A stretch of 64,000 bases of DNA from Ligula intestinalis (GCA_036362985.1 JAYGXS010000009.1:26819734-26883733); one strand, 5' to 3'; shown: positions 1-11,350, numbered from the stretch's first letter. Made by a program: numbers and translations. Notes: generated by a model from the letters alone, not told the origin.

Positions 1-1370
1 TTTGCGGATTTGCTAGTCATCATACAGCAATTTTTTGTCAGAAAAAAGGTATCTTGATACACAGGAAAAAGTATGATAAGGTTAATTCTATTGAAATTTT
101 TTCGTTACTGTCCATTCTGGCGACGAGGGAATTTACGAAAACGTTCATTCCTGTCGTTTTTATCATACTCCAAAAGAAGAGGAAGAAGAAGGTACGAGGA
201 CATGGACCGTTTCCTGTGCAACCCTCCTTGACTTGGTCATTCGCATTTCGCCTAATACAGAAGGAAAAAAATGTATTTTCTTCTAATGGCTCCACGTTGG
301 AATCTGGAGTGAAACAGCCGACAGTTGACGGGTTGCCTTGCTTATGCTGCACCAATTCTCCAAGCGGAATCTTGGTTAACGAGTTTGATCCATCCCAGCA
401 ACGAGCTCGTCATGTGAAATGCTCGTCTTGCGAAACGTAGCCAATCAAACTGCATGAGTTTGCTGATTGCCTGCAGGTGACCGAGGACCCACACCATGGA
501 AGCAAGAATCAACGGCGGACGCAGGCATACACACACACATACTAACAGCTAGTTAATCGAGTGAAAGCTGGTCAAGCGAAACATTTTTTCTGCTAGCGGC
601 TCGCTTCTTATCTGAAATGCTCTTCGATGGGGCTGCTCGTCACCCGAGGCTCCACTGTATTTTGCAACTCATAAAAACAAACTTTTCTCAAACGCTATTT
701 CGTTCATACTTTCTAATTTACCTAGCTATTTGCCTGGAGAGGCTTTAAGTACTACTGTAATATTATTGCCGCTTTTCTTAAAATAATAGTATCATTTCTA
801 ACCAGCGTAATATTATTGCAAATACTCCTGTTGTTGTTTCGTTTAATTGAAGTTCATTCATAGTTAATCGGTCTCCTAGTGGCCAGAGACTTGTGTTATA
901 TTTGAGTTCCTTACATGAACTACTTAACCTAACGTAGACCGTAAACGATAATTGAAACCTATCTCACATTTGTAGCCAACACTTATAGACAAAGCAAACT
1001 ATCAATTTGTTATTTTGATATGAAGCGGTTCGGGCAAAACGGAAAGCGCCTTTAAGCATAAGCCACGTGGAATACCATTTATTTTTTAATGCTCATAAGG
1101 CTAAAGCTATAATCTATGTCATTATCTTTTCCACAAAGGAACCTGAAAAAGCACACAAAAAATCCGAAGTAGGCGGGGTTGGCTTTGAAAATGGCGGCAA
1201 AATTTTCAGCAAACAAGCAAAGCCTTTTAGTAGCAAAAGACTGTCTTATCGTCTGGCAAGCTTATATCGATTGTTAAACTTCCACGTAGGAAATCAGGCC
1301 TGATTAAAATGAATACAGGCATTTAGAATTGTAGTTTTTGGCGGCGGTACGCCGAGAACAGAAATAATGG
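1..1370. other. Unassigned, no gene recognised
   Basis: I see no conserved coding pattern, RNA gene or clear repeat boundary here. The short open frames (up to 128 codons) overlap on both strands and have no recognisable motif, so I regard them as chance. Confidence 0.5.
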
Positions 1371-1372
1371 AA

Positions 1373-1440
1373 AAAGAAGAAGAAGAAGAAGAAGAAGAAG
1401 AAGGAGAAGAAGAAGGAGAAGAAGGAGAAGAAGAAGAAGG
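1373..1440 (+). repeat. (AAG/AGG)n microsatellite
   Basis: An almost pure AAG tract of about 68 bp with a few AAGG interruptions. It explains the phenylalanine-rich frame on the minus strand, which should not be called a gene. Confidence 0.95.
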
Positions 1441-3170
1441 CAGGTCCACCGCCGGAATCACCTCGGTTTTTGCCTAAGCTTCCGAGCTTTCCATCGTCAG
1501 AGATGGAAACAACAATATAACAAGCAACAGTTATATTGGTAGGGCCAACCAAACATGAGTAACGTCAGTCCGGAGGTGACTGCATAGGGCTTTCTATTCC
1601 TGCGCCAGATTGATATATCGATTGACCGAGTTCTCATCGGAGGCCAAGGCTTCAATCAACTTGCGGCTTTATTGCTGCGGAGTCAAATCCTTGACCCCTT
1701 TCGTAAGTGTGGACAGTCACTTTTGATAACCCGGCGATCGAAAGTAATGTTTTCTCTTCTGCTTCTTCACTAATACATGCACTTGGAATGCTAACAGTCA
1801 CATTAATTCGAGGGTAGATATGCGAGAGCACTCTTGTCAAAAAAACAGACGGATTTATTTAAAAAATTTCTAATTTGTTCAATGAGCTGTTTAGAGTGGC
1901 TGGCTGACGAGCTATGTCGGAGTTTTATGTCTGCTCCTAGGCTCTCCCTTTGACTCACAGCCTCTCCGCCTTAAATGATTCAATTCATAACGGTCTGAAA
2001 TTTTTTTTAGCTATCTGACACAAAGTGCCAATGAAATCTACCAGGAGCACATTTATGTTGAAAAATAGCCCCTGGTTGTAAATCGGAAGAGGGAATTTAC
2101 CTCTTCTGGAATGTGAATGTTACTAGCCTTTTTCACCTCTCCAGCTAAATCCTTCCATTACTATTTAAGGTGAAATGTTGTCGCCCAGATAAATTCGGCC
2201 CATTCCCGCGTGATGGTGTCTCTAAAGCTGGAGCTGTCTCCACCGGAATAATTTAAAATGGCATTGGAAGGGATTGTGCGAAGTAGGTGCTTTTTGTTTC
2301 TATGGTGGGCGTAGAATCTCCCCCCTCCCCCCATCATCCAACTTCGCCATCCAATCGCCTTTTCTATCCAGTCAGATATTCCTACAAGAAGAGGATGGGT
2401 GTAGCACTGAAAAGGAACAAGTTAGGCTAACAATGGCTGGTTCTAGCTTGTTAGCCGTTTTTGGTTAGTCATGATCAACCCGCGACCTTGATGACCTGGA
2501 GATGCGAACATGTGTTCTTGGTCCACTGAGCGTGAGGCAATCTAAAGATTTTTCACTGCGTCATGGGTTCAATGTCCAGTTGGTTGTGATCGGGATTATA
2601 AGCTATAATAGAAAGGACATTCTTTGATCGGGTTAGAGGATGTGTCTGCGTAGACGAGCCCTCTAGCTCTCCGCTAGCCACTGCGTCTAAGCCCTCACCA
2701 GACAGTTGATTGGAGTCTGGCAGTGAGGAGAAGGGAAAGGGATTTCAAGTTTGTAAACGCGAGAATTCCGGGAGAGGAATCTGAAACCATGATAAGGCTC
2801 ATCGGAATGGGTTTTGTTTTCGAGGAAATTTCGAAGGGCTGAGTCGGCTCTCCTTTGACAAAGCGTATACTTTAGTTGACCCTGTCGTGTGGGTTCGACT
2901 GCCGCCGACGCCGCGAGCTTTTTCCTAAGTGAGTCAACTAAATTAAGAAAATCTGCTAAAAAACCCTAAGGAAAGCGTATATTGCCATCATCGAACACTG
3001 ATTTGAATGTGTGGCTGCACTTGTCGACCCTGCCTCACCCCTCGTATGGATGTTGGCCTAGCTTGACGGAAATTACTGTTGCGCTTCGTCCCCAAGATGG
3101 ATGATGCTGGCAACCCTGCTTCCTCCTCCGATGAGTCCGTCACGGGGCCGACTTGACTCGCATTTCTTAA
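1441..3170. other. Unassigned, no gene recognised
   Basis: No coding pattern or repeat boundary is clear. A weak tRNA-like stretch near 2480-2600 on the minus strand (a GCGGGTTGA-like B-box piece) could be a decayed SINE, but it is too degenerate to call. Confidence 0.4.
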
Positions 3171-3176
3171 TTTCAG

Positions 3177-3240
3177 GTGGCCTTGTCCTGACCTTTATTC
3201 ACGCAATGGGGCAAGACTTTGTAGGCCGTGGGAAGGTCTA
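3177..3240. repeat. Left arm of inverted repeat flanking a PLE remnant
   Basis: This stretch is the near-complement of 3628-3696. The shared core on the right arm reads ACCTTCCCACGGCCTACAAA, followed by a related AAGGCCAGGACAA block. The right arm lies directly after the GIY-YIG remnant in its sense direction, so this left arm is an inverted copy of the element's 3' part placed at its 5' side. Confidence 0.75.
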
Positions 3241-3249
3241 GCTGCCTGT

Positions 3250-3640
3250 TGACGGAGTTGGCATGGGTACATTAAACAAGTCTCCGAAGCAGTCTCTCGA
3301 GTAGGCATAACCCGTTGACCTCAGATGGCAATACGCTGCCATGTGATGCGACCTAAGGATGGACGGCCACCGACCGAAACGTCCGCAGTTGTCTACTAAA
3401 TACGTTGCCACGAAGGGGAATGCAATCAGGTTGGCGAAAAAGGCCAAAAATTATTGACCCGCCTACACGAACGCAAACTGACGGTTCGAAGATTAGGCTC
3501 AACCTCGCAGCTTGCAACTCATACACACCCTCGATATTCAAGGAGCGACCATCGTAAAATGAGACACCTCAAAAGCGAGACGACTGACGCTTGATGCATG
3601 CTATTCAGATGCCAAATCTGTCAGCAGACAGCAAGACCTT
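3250..3640 (+). pseudogene. Penelope-like element, GIY-YIG endonuclease remnant
   Basis: The plus strand, read across at least two frameshifts and several stops, gives the linker and GIY-YIG part of a PLE: an SPKQSLE-like start (compare VSEAVSRL in the copy at 52.2 kb), MRPKDGRPPTETSAVVY near 3335-3395, a damaged GE-G stretch, LTRLHERKLTVRRLGS near 3460-3510 and QLATH. GIY-YIG domains in PLEs nick target DNA for reverse transcription. The copy matches the one at 52.1-52.5 kb almost base for base over long stretches, so both belong to one subfamily. No reverse-transcriptase domain is attached, and the copy is clearly dead. It is flanked by inverted repeats at 3177-3240 and 3628-3696. Confidence 0.75.
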
Positions 3641-3696
3641 CCCACGGCCTACAAAGCCCTGTAACATTACGTAAATGAAGGCCAGGACAAAGTCAC
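3628..3696. repeat. Right arm of inverted repeat flanking a PLE remnant
   Basis: Complementary to 3177-3240 with a few mismatches. It follows the GIY-YIG remnant in the sense direction and probably encoded the element's C-terminal tail or 3' UTR. Confidence 0.75.
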
Positions 3697-4480
3697 ACCG
3701 AACGAGACCCGTTCTGGTGAGCATTATCATGTTCTCAGACAGAGAGATTTTGACGGTCTTCGAGCATATTTCTAAGTAAAATCAATCTGACCTACTGAAA
3801 TCTAGCAGGATCCATTAAACGCTGTGGCATGTAAGGTTGCCCATTGAAGGGGAAAATCGGCCCTCCTCTCAGGACGACGGGTCATGCTGCAATGACTGCT
3901 TCTCTGTGGGGTGTTTATGACACTGCCGCTCACCTCCCATCCCCTTTCGTCTTCCCGTTGTATGAAAACCTGTTTTTTGTGCTTACATCAGGCGTGTGAA
4001 GGCATGCCTAAGTGCGGGTCTACACTGCGCGAATCACCTGCGCTCGATCCCACCTGCGGTTTTGCTTTGGGATTTGTCTTGATACCGATACCAGATGAGT
4101 GAGAGAAAAGAACGCGATCGATACAGTACAAGTCAAATATCACTACAAACTACTTCACGTGCAGGTCACCGTGCCTGCTCTCACCATAAAAGGTGGGCAT
4201 AATCGAAATCGAAATGCAAACTATTATCACGTGCACTGCTTCGCAGGCATTACTCTGTTTGCAGGGAACATCAAGGCTCGAGCTGCTAGACGCAGTCGCC
4301 TGATCCTGACTCTGCAAGACCGAGAGCGAGTTCATATGTGTTACTAAGGTATGAACGTCACATTTCTGACTTGATGGGAACCATATGCTGGCGTGGTCCC
4401 GGCTCTTACTCAGTGCCTTTGTCCCGAGTCGGTCCAAAATCAGGACGTGGACATACACAGCGGTGCAACAGCTGCAAATT
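3697..4480. other. Unassigned, no gene recognised
   Basis: Short overlapping frames only. There is no motif and no clear repeat boundary. Confidence 0.4.
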
Positions 4481-4483
4481 ATC

Positions 4484-4620
4484 CCACTTTGGTCCCACTG
4501 CGCCGTGATTGCGTATATGGGCGGTATTCCGTGCACTGGCCCGGGTAGTCTACAAGCTGTCATCGAAATCGCTGGTCAACCACCGGCGCACAAGCTCCCC
4601 CGCCCCCCCGGGCCTCCCCC

Positions 4621-4655
<35 letters not shown>

Positions 4656-4931
4656 TATTTGAACGCGTGTGCCCTGAACACGGGTTTTTCGCCCTAGACA
4701 TACGCCGGCAAAAGTTGCCAGAGCAAGGCATCGATCCAGGCACCGCATTTGGAGAGGGGGGAGGTAACAAATGCAGGAGGCATGCGTGCGCGTAGGGTTT
4801 TTCTCAGGTGGACGTGGGAGCTTGTGTGTGGGTGTTCGACCATCGATTTCGATGCCAGCTTGTAGACTACCCGGGCCAGTGCACGGAATACCGCCCATAT
4901 ACACAATCACGGCGCAGTGTGACCAAAGTGG
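4484..4931. repeat. Inverted repeat (about 116-bp arms) around a poly-C tract
   Basis: The left arm (about 4484-4600) and right arm (about 4815-4931) are reverse complements at roughly nine in ten positions. Both carry the palindrome-rich core CACTGGCCCGGGTAGTCT or its complement. The spacer of about 215 bp holds the poly-C run. Both arms contain a CATCGAAATCG-type motif shared with dispersed repeat W. The proline- and glycine-rich frames here come from the homopolymer, not from a gene. No target duplication was seen, so I cannot say whether this is a transposon end pair or a local inverted duplication. Confidence 0.85.
4622..4655 (+). repeat. Poly-C tract (34 nt)
   Basis: An uninterrupted run of C preceded by further C-rich sequence from 4600. 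Its length is likely to vary and may be misassembled. Confidence 0.95.
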
Positions 4932-4939
4932 AACCAAAG

Positions 4940-6145
4940 TGGGTCCTTTGGTTCCACTGGAACCACTTTAACCTTTGGTTCCGGAACATTGCCATTAGGG
5001 TTCTAGCTTGTTGCTAGGTTAACAAACGGCCATAACGGTCAAATGCATAATGCATGCGAAAAATTAAAAAAATGCAGCGAATTTTTATATCTTGCCTAAA
5101 CATGACATACATGCAAAGCTCCTTGTTCGGCCATCGAACGTTTTTTTAATTGACAATGTATTCGGCATTGTCGACTCTACTTCTACTCTGAGAAAATCTA
5201 TAGTTAGTGCTTCCGCGACGTTCTTCCACATTTAACGACTTCTTTAAATGTCCATGTAGTAAATGTACCCACATTTAGCCGATCAACAATGACTCGAAAA
5301 TAAAGCACGAATAGCAGTAGGTTTTTTCGTTATTTGCCAAAATGCCGACGAGCTCTTAGTGACAAGCGAAACTGTCTGTTGTATTTTTAAAATTGAGGAA
5401 GACTAGACTTCGTTCAAGAAACGAAAGTCAAACTTTTATTCCTGTTGCCATGCTGAGCAGTGGCCTGACCTCGAGGTGGGCAATTTCAGGTGCTGGAGGT
5501 GAGTGGATCAACTTGTGAATCGTCGTCGGTCATATGCCCCGCTTGTTGAATGCCAGGCTTGAACAACGATCGATACAACCATAAGTAAATTTTTTATCAC
5601 TGATTACATTGGTCAAAGAGCTTTTGGCCAAATGGCTGACAGATCGAGGAAGCATTACAATGACACGAAACTGGTGTTCACAGCCCTGTCTAGGATTCTT
5701 GGTGGTGAAAAATCGTTAGGTAATCATTGTCATCCCATCTTGTCGAGTAGTTATTGACGTCCTAATGTATCATTATTACAGGGCCATAGTTTGACACCCA
5801 AGGATGTCTTGTAACGGGACATCCTGTGGCCAAACGGGCATTCGTGATCATTCAAAGATCTTGTCTGATGTTGCACAGGCAGCTGGTCATTAATCACTCC
5901 CAATTTCCTATAGCTTTGTTCCTTTACGATAACTACGGACTCCGTCCACCGATTGAGTCCATATATTCGCAGAGAAACTTAATTCCAACAAGGACTGCAC
6001 AGCTACGCAAACAAGACAGTTCACCGCACGAAAGCGTTCCCTCGTGGTCTCAAATTAAACCAAAAGACGATTACCTGCAATGCATTCCGTAACACTTCTA
6101 ATACCACTGTCATTACCACGAACAGTACCAGTAGAATCGAAACCG
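4940..6145. other. Unassigned, no gene recognised
   Basis: A few TTTGGTTCC motifs recur at 4945-4985 next to the inverted repeat. The rest is unremarkable, without a coding signal. Confidence 0.4.
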
Positions 6146-6149
6146 GTAA

Positions 6150-6270
6150 GGCTTTCTTATGAGGTCACCCAATAGTAAAAGGAGTTTCTTCAGAAGTTTT
6201 TTTTGCCTTAGAGGCTTCATTTATCAACCAATAAAAGTTGTTCTGATAGTTTTTGTTGGTCTGCCGGCTT
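6150..6270 (+). repeat. Dispersed repeat, copy 1 (pair with 14830-14980)
   Basis: The stretch with TTTATCAACCAATAAAAGTT, then TTCT-ATAGTTTT and a CGAAACC/CGTTTCGG context, is matched at 14850-14980 in the same orientation. Both are short and non-coding; the family is unknown. Confidence 0.55.
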
Positions 6271-6414
6271 TCGTTTCGGTCTTTTCATCCTTTCCGCAGC
6301 CATTTCACTAACATTTCCAGTCAAGTAAAACAACTACACAACAACACCCTTTTCCCCAGACAAACGCGAACAAGGCCGCAGTTAGTGCTGTCGCACAATG
6401 TCGGATCGTCTGAG

Positions 6415-7060
6415 TAACCGGATATTGGCACATCATAGACCGTTCACACCCTAACTTACCTCCCAATCCCAGTGACCACAACATGCCGAGTTCACCATCT
6501 GGACGGTGTGGAAACGAAGAATTGAGAAGTAGAAGACAACTCAATTACTTCCTGGGACTCGTATGTTTGCTTGTATTGGAAACGACGAATGTTAACCATA
6601 AAACACTTATAAACCCCGTCAAGCACTCACACTTTCATCGTCTATGTTAATGGCTAATTATCAAGAAACACGAGCTTAACGACTCAACGCTTCAGGTTTA
6701 ACATGAGAATATCCACAAAATTAAAATATCACAAAAGGTCCATAAAAAACGATGGCATAACAGGTGATTAATGGCTTTTGAGGATGAATAAGGAGCGGGC
6801 AGGTGCAATAATCAGTAACGGAGAGTTCCGTAGCATAACGGAGGGGGCGTTGTCCTTCGCGGCTTTTAACCTCCACCCCGTCGATTTTCCCTGGCGGGAC
6901 TTTGTAGGTGAAGTCAGAATAAAACTAACAGTCATTATTATCAGTGAAGCTAGTGAAGAGTGCCAGGCCAAATACGAGAGGCGGTTCTCGTGGAGTATGC
7001 TAGAAAAAAATTAGACGGGCTGGATGACGATGATGATGATGATGATGATCAGCAGGACCA
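6415..7060 (+). repeat. Dispersed repeat R, plus copy (pair with 50040-50620)
   Basis: About 650 bp match the reverse complement of 50040-50620 in collinear blocks. These are TCATAGACCGTTCACACCC near 6440, CATCTGGACGGTGTGGAAAC near 6497, GAAACGACGAATGTTAACC near 6580, GAGCGGGCAGGTGCAATAAT near 6792, GGCGTTGTCCTTCGCGGCTTT near 6846 and a GATGACGATGATG end. The copy here has an extra stretch of about 60 bp near 6517-6573. The partly open frame (6778-7014) is not conserved in the partner. I suspect a non-autonomous or decayed retroelement. Confidence 0.8.
7024..7049 (+). repeat. (GAT)n microsatellite
   Basis: A short GAT run at the end of repeat R. The partner copy has a related ATC/GAT tract at 50098-50122, so the tract belongs to the family. 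Confidence 0.85.
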
Positions 7061-7069
7061 GTCATTCAA

Positions 7070-7590
7070 CCACATGAAAGGGCATGACAAAGGAGAGCCG
7101 AAATTGGTCATCCAGCGCGGGCTGGCTACCGGTACCGATACGGTTAACAGTGATTTGGGCAGCCTATAAACAGGTCCACGTCTGGCGTAGATGAGATCCA
7201 TAGACTCTCCAACTTGAGTCCCCATTCACCCCACCACCTTTATTCACTTAAGGATATTTTTTCCGAGGTGGTGCGGCACCTGGTCTGCTATCCTTCCTTA
7301 CAATTAGTTCACTTCATTTTTTTACTAACGCTACTGTATTGTGTCGTCAGGGGTGAAAACAGCTCACATGTTCTTAAGGACATGTTTTAAGTGTCGAGAT
7401 CGACAGGGTGATCGGAAAAGGTTTCGGCAAAAAGATTTTTTTCTTAAAAGTAACGGTTTACCCTCTCTGGCAGTGATCTGACCCCTCATAGGGACCCATA
7501 AATAACGAAGCTAATCACTGGCTGGCCACAACATCGCATCCATACTTTCTTCTGGCAACCTTAAGGGCTCGTGTTCAGAAGGAGAAGATG
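7070..7590. other. Unassigned, no gene recognised
   Basis: No motif, repeat boundary or credible frame was seen. Confidence 0.4.
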
Positions 7591-7615
7591 CTCGCACTGA
7601 AACAAGAAGTGTCTC

Positions 7616-7660
7616 GGCCTGACGTTTCAGATTCTCAGCAGATTTCCACCACAGATAAGG
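7616..7660 (-). ncRNA. Decayed hammerhead-like motif of a PLE tail
   Basis: On the minus strand this reads as a degenerate relative of the tail at 7957-8003. The CTGAAACGTCAGGC part is kept, with an AATCTG/GAGAATC stem before it, but the CTGATGA core is lost. Upstream in the minus direction lie other pieces of the same tail. It is probably non-functional. Confidence 0.35.
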
Positions 7661-7956
7661 GTGAATCCGAAGGGTTGGGTTAATACATTTATCGTTCCAA
7701 CGATTGCATCTTCACCTTTTGAACTGCTTTCTGAAACTCGCCTGTTCGAATCGATTAGGACTCGCGTTTCTTCACATCTCACGCAACCACCTCCAGGCGG
7801 GTATCACTGATAGCTGATTGGTTGATACCCACTTATTTGTCCCCAATTTTGTTGCTGCTGTTACCCCTGCCGATTAATTCCTGTACGAGGTTGACAGTTC
7901 AGGACAATAAACAAAACTGGAAAGAGGAAGATTCGATCGCTAGACCAATACTTTTA

Positions 7957-8003
7957 TTCGCCTGACGTTTCGACATCCGTCGCGGATGCTTCATCAGAGA
8001 CAT
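7957..8003 (-). ncRNA. Hammerhead ribozyme-like motif (best copy)
   Basis: On the minus strand the core reads CTGATGA (7991-7997), then a hairpin GCATCC-GCGAC-GGATGT as stem II (one GT wobble), then CGAAACGTC (7964-7972). The flanks GTCT and AGGC can pair as stem I. With only C-G between GAAA and the GTC cleavage triplet, stem III is minimal. ACGT is a palindrome, as in the minimal type I hammerheads reported in Penelope-like elements, which act as dimers. The base next to stem II is an A-C mismatch where a G-C pair is usual, so activity is uncertain. An AATAAA follows about 10 nt downstream. Confidence 0.6.
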
Positions 8004-9555
8004 CAGTAGAAAATAGTAAGAGAAGCCGGTGATACAAGCACAGTAAGGTGCATTATTTATAAGATACAGTAAATACTGCACACTTATGACAACGAAAATT
8101 AGCGATAATTGCCCAGTTGTGCGTTACTTGCCTGCTGACCGGCATGCGGGAACAAACTGTTCCGGTGCTTGACAGGCCTTCTCCTTTACTCACGCGAACA
8201 CCTGACACGCGAACTTTCCCATTCAACCTGGATATTTCTTTGGAAAATGCCAACTGCACCGAGCACGCGTAAATTTTAAGGAAAAAATACTGAGATAATG
8301 CCAGTAGCACGCTCTTCAGTCTTGGTCTCGCGTGTTTTGCGTTCATAGCCTGGGAGAGCAGCATGGCAAGGATTTGTCGTAGGATTTCAGTCCCGGACCA
8401 GCGTCCCTGCGTTGGCAGTGATCACATCCAGGTTGTCTAATTAATGTAAAATCTTTCTAAAAAATACTGTGAGATAGAAATAAGCTTATGCTTGTATACC
8501 AAGTATCAATTTTCAGCCCTCTTCCAAACTGTTTTGCAAAGTAACTCAAGGCTGGCCATATGTTTACAAAATTTTGGAGCTTATAGTTACCCTGACCTTG
8601 CATTCGCTGAATATCGCTTACACCTACTTTTACTTGCTTTAGATGCGAGCTACTATCCGTCCGTGATTATTTACGCGTCCTTTTGTTCAATAAATTATCG
8701 ATTATCCTTGGAATGCAAAATAATTTGTAGTTATAGTAACAGTTTTGGGACACAAAAAGGACATCCGTAGTGTACTGAGGTGTCAGATGAACATGGTATT
8801 CGCGGCTTATAACCATATGAAAGGGGGAAAGGAAACAAGACAAGCTCCGATGTACTCCGGGACTCAACCATATATTGATTTTTAAGTTACCGTCACCTCC
8901 TACTAATAGAAGCGCCAGAAATAATATCAGTACCACTATCAATCAGCTACATTGCTATTTAGAAGTAGTAGAAATAATAGAAGCAGTATTACTATTGACC
9001 TTATTGAGTCTGCTTTGACACCTACTGAGGGTGAATGAGGGTAGATAGTGCGGTAGCACCCGCACCAAGTTTATTCTCACTTAAGACTAAGTTAAGTAGT
9101 GTTTCTGGCTTGCATTGGAGAAAGCTGCACAGGCTTGATCCTATTTGGTCTTCTTGACCCCGGGTGAAGGTGGACAGCGCGGTTGGCGCTTGTTACATCT
9201 TCTTTCACTTAAATCTACCCCCTGTTCCTGCCCAACCTGTTCGGTGCATAGGTTGGACCTCGTCGAAATCGATGGTCGAACGCACACAAGCTTATGTGCA
9301 CTAATTTCAATTGCTCCCTCCTGAACTTGGTTCTGTTTCTAGGCTGAGGGGTAGTTTTTGTGAACCTTTAGAGCCAATAGTTTGGATGCGAAAGGCAGAC
9401 AGTTTTATTGCACCCTACGTCGGACCTCTGATGTAGTCGGTAAGCTACGATAAATAAAAGACACCATCCGATTAGAAAAACTAGGGATACGGGCAAACCC
9501 AGGCGGTAGTCATGCAGAACAGAAATTATACAGGCTGACTTATAACAATCCCATA
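8004..9555. other. Mostly unassigned; W-motif near 9260
   Basis: There is no coding signal. A GTCGAAATCGATGGTCGAAC block at 9264-9284 matches the core motif of dispersed repeat W, in minus orientation, and marks a small W fragment near 9200-9300. Confidence 0.4.
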
Positions 9556-9574
9556 CGCGCAAGGTCAATTGTTA

Positions 9575-9690
9575 GAGTGAACCGGGTTCGAGCCCAGAAG
9601 TCGCAACCCTCGGGATTGGGTATGGCTGGCTGATAACGGCTAATAAGCCAGGAATGCTCATTCAAGAGTACGGACTGGCTAGGTAACTCT
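9575..9690 (+). repeat. tRNA-derived SINE, partial
   Basis: A B-box-like GGGTTCGAGCCC is followed by the SINE body CGGGATTGGGTATGGCTGGC, then TGATAACGGCTAATAAGCC and a GAATGCTCATTC-type end. The same body recurs at 40.7, 62.5 and 62.8 kb. The A-box half of the head is not recognisable. Confidence 0.7.
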
Positions 9691-10061
9691 AAAAACAAAC
9701 AGTCAGGCTGCAATTACTTATTCTTGATGCAACTTTTATGACAGTTTCACGCAGAGTGAATTCGAATCTCTCACACGTTCAGATAGGAGTAATACGTGAT
9801 GCGGCGGAACTCCAGATCAAAAATCGAGGAGAAGAAAGGGATTTTGAGTGTCTCATCGCATTTAAGACTGCTTTGGTTTGAAGAAATTGGGAAATGTCGT
9901 ACAGTATGTATCACTCAGATATCGAAAGAATGCAGCTACTCTGTGATTTACACAACGGTGGGCACAGTCTAAAAGTGCTCGTATTGCGGTTGTTCTTTAG
10001 GGACATTTAAGGGAGGGAACGCATACACATATAATTGAAGTGGCCTCGATGAAGACAAGGC

Positions 10062-10190
10062 AGACCCAAATGACCATTCCGGACCAGTCATGCCCAATCC
10101 CAAGTGTGGATCAGGCGAGGTTCGAACCCGCAACCCTTTGGTCATGGAGTGTAACTCTTTACCATTGAGCTGCGATCCCGTTGTTTTAGT
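10062..10190 (-). repeat. tRNA-derived SINE, 5' part
   Basis: On the minus strand a tRNA-like head (GGGATCGCAGCTCAATGG, then GGGTTCGAACC as B box) runs into the SINE body (TTGGGATTGGGCATGACTGG). The head resembles a tRNA but the anticodon arm is irregular and the body follows directly, so this is a SINE and not a tRNA gene. Confidence 0.75.
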
Positions 10191-11350
10191 CGGTTGCGGT
10201 GGGAATTATGATGATGGCAGGGCACTTACCAATATGCTCGTCCCGTTTTGCCAGGGACACATTTACTCCTCCTTGTCTTCTTCTTTGGGGCTGGTGAATG
10301 GGATATTTATAAATGTATAAATATTTATTCGTATGAATTGGAAAATTGGCTTCCCAATAAATATAATTTGGTGGAAAAAGTTAATTGAGAAACGCTAACA
10401 AACTTTATTGAAAATTTTCAACCCTGACACACCAGGTCGTCACCTTTCTGACGTAGTATCCAGGCCTCTTTCAATTGTCAAAACCGTGTAGGCTCTGCAG
10501 AGTGCTGATGCGTTCTGATTTCCATCACTATTTTTTTAACTGCACACCTTAATGACAAGCGATTTTGGTGTGCACCTCAAATGTCACCTTGTGCAGACAG
10601 CCTGCTTGCCTACGCAAGTTTTCCCGCCACGGGATGTCCGGTCTTCACTGAAATACTCGGTCCTGACAAGACTGGTGCATGTGAGATGAGTGAGTATCTA
10701 CGCTCCTGGTCCGAAAGGACCCACATTAAGCCGGCCTGTCAGTAGGATTGGCGCCTCTTGGGAAAATATCATGGTTGTTCTGAGCGGTATGAGTCGGGAG
10801 GCCGGGAAGGGGGGGGGGAGGAGGGTGTAAGCCATGAAGGGGGCAGAGTCGGCAGTCGGGCAGGGGGACTGCTGTTACAGTCAAATGATATGCAATTAAT
10901 GGATAAGCAGCATGTCGGAGATATCAGTTTGCAAGCTGGCACACTGATAGAGTGGTCTTTTTATTTGCTCACCGTTACTGTTGTCCACCAGCTGCATATT
11001 CTTTACAGCAAGCTATACGAGACACCTTTTTGTTCCCTGCCCCGCCTCACCCAGCCTAGACAACGTTAACAACTTAAACCAATGAATAACGTGCAAAGCA
11101 TACCTCTGTTGTCAGATATTATTTTATCTCAAAGGCGAGACTCCGGTAACTGGATCTCTGTAGACCCTGGCTACTCCGCTTAATTAAACCAATTTGGGAT
11201 CTATGCCAATAGCACCGCAACGATATGTGCCGCATAAAGATCCATATTATTACTTAATACCCAGTCCCAACCTGACAGCTCGATCCTGTGTCTTTTTTAC
11301 CGATAAAACCACCCTGTCCTCACACAGTTTAGCCTCGTTATAGTCTGTAA
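10191..11350. other. Unassigned; G-rich tract near 10800
   Basis: Includes a short G/A-rich tract at 10797-10825. No gene or repeat family was recognised. Confidence 0.4.

Noticed and set aside
4385..4937. Proline- or glycine-rich ORFs of 125-137 codons
   Set aside because: They are produced by the poly-C tract and by the two arms of the inverted repeat, and they exist in several frames on both strands.
10105..10182. Possible tRNA gene on the minus strand
   Set aside because: The head has A and B boxes but an irregular anticodon arm, and it continues directly into the SINE body shared with other loci.
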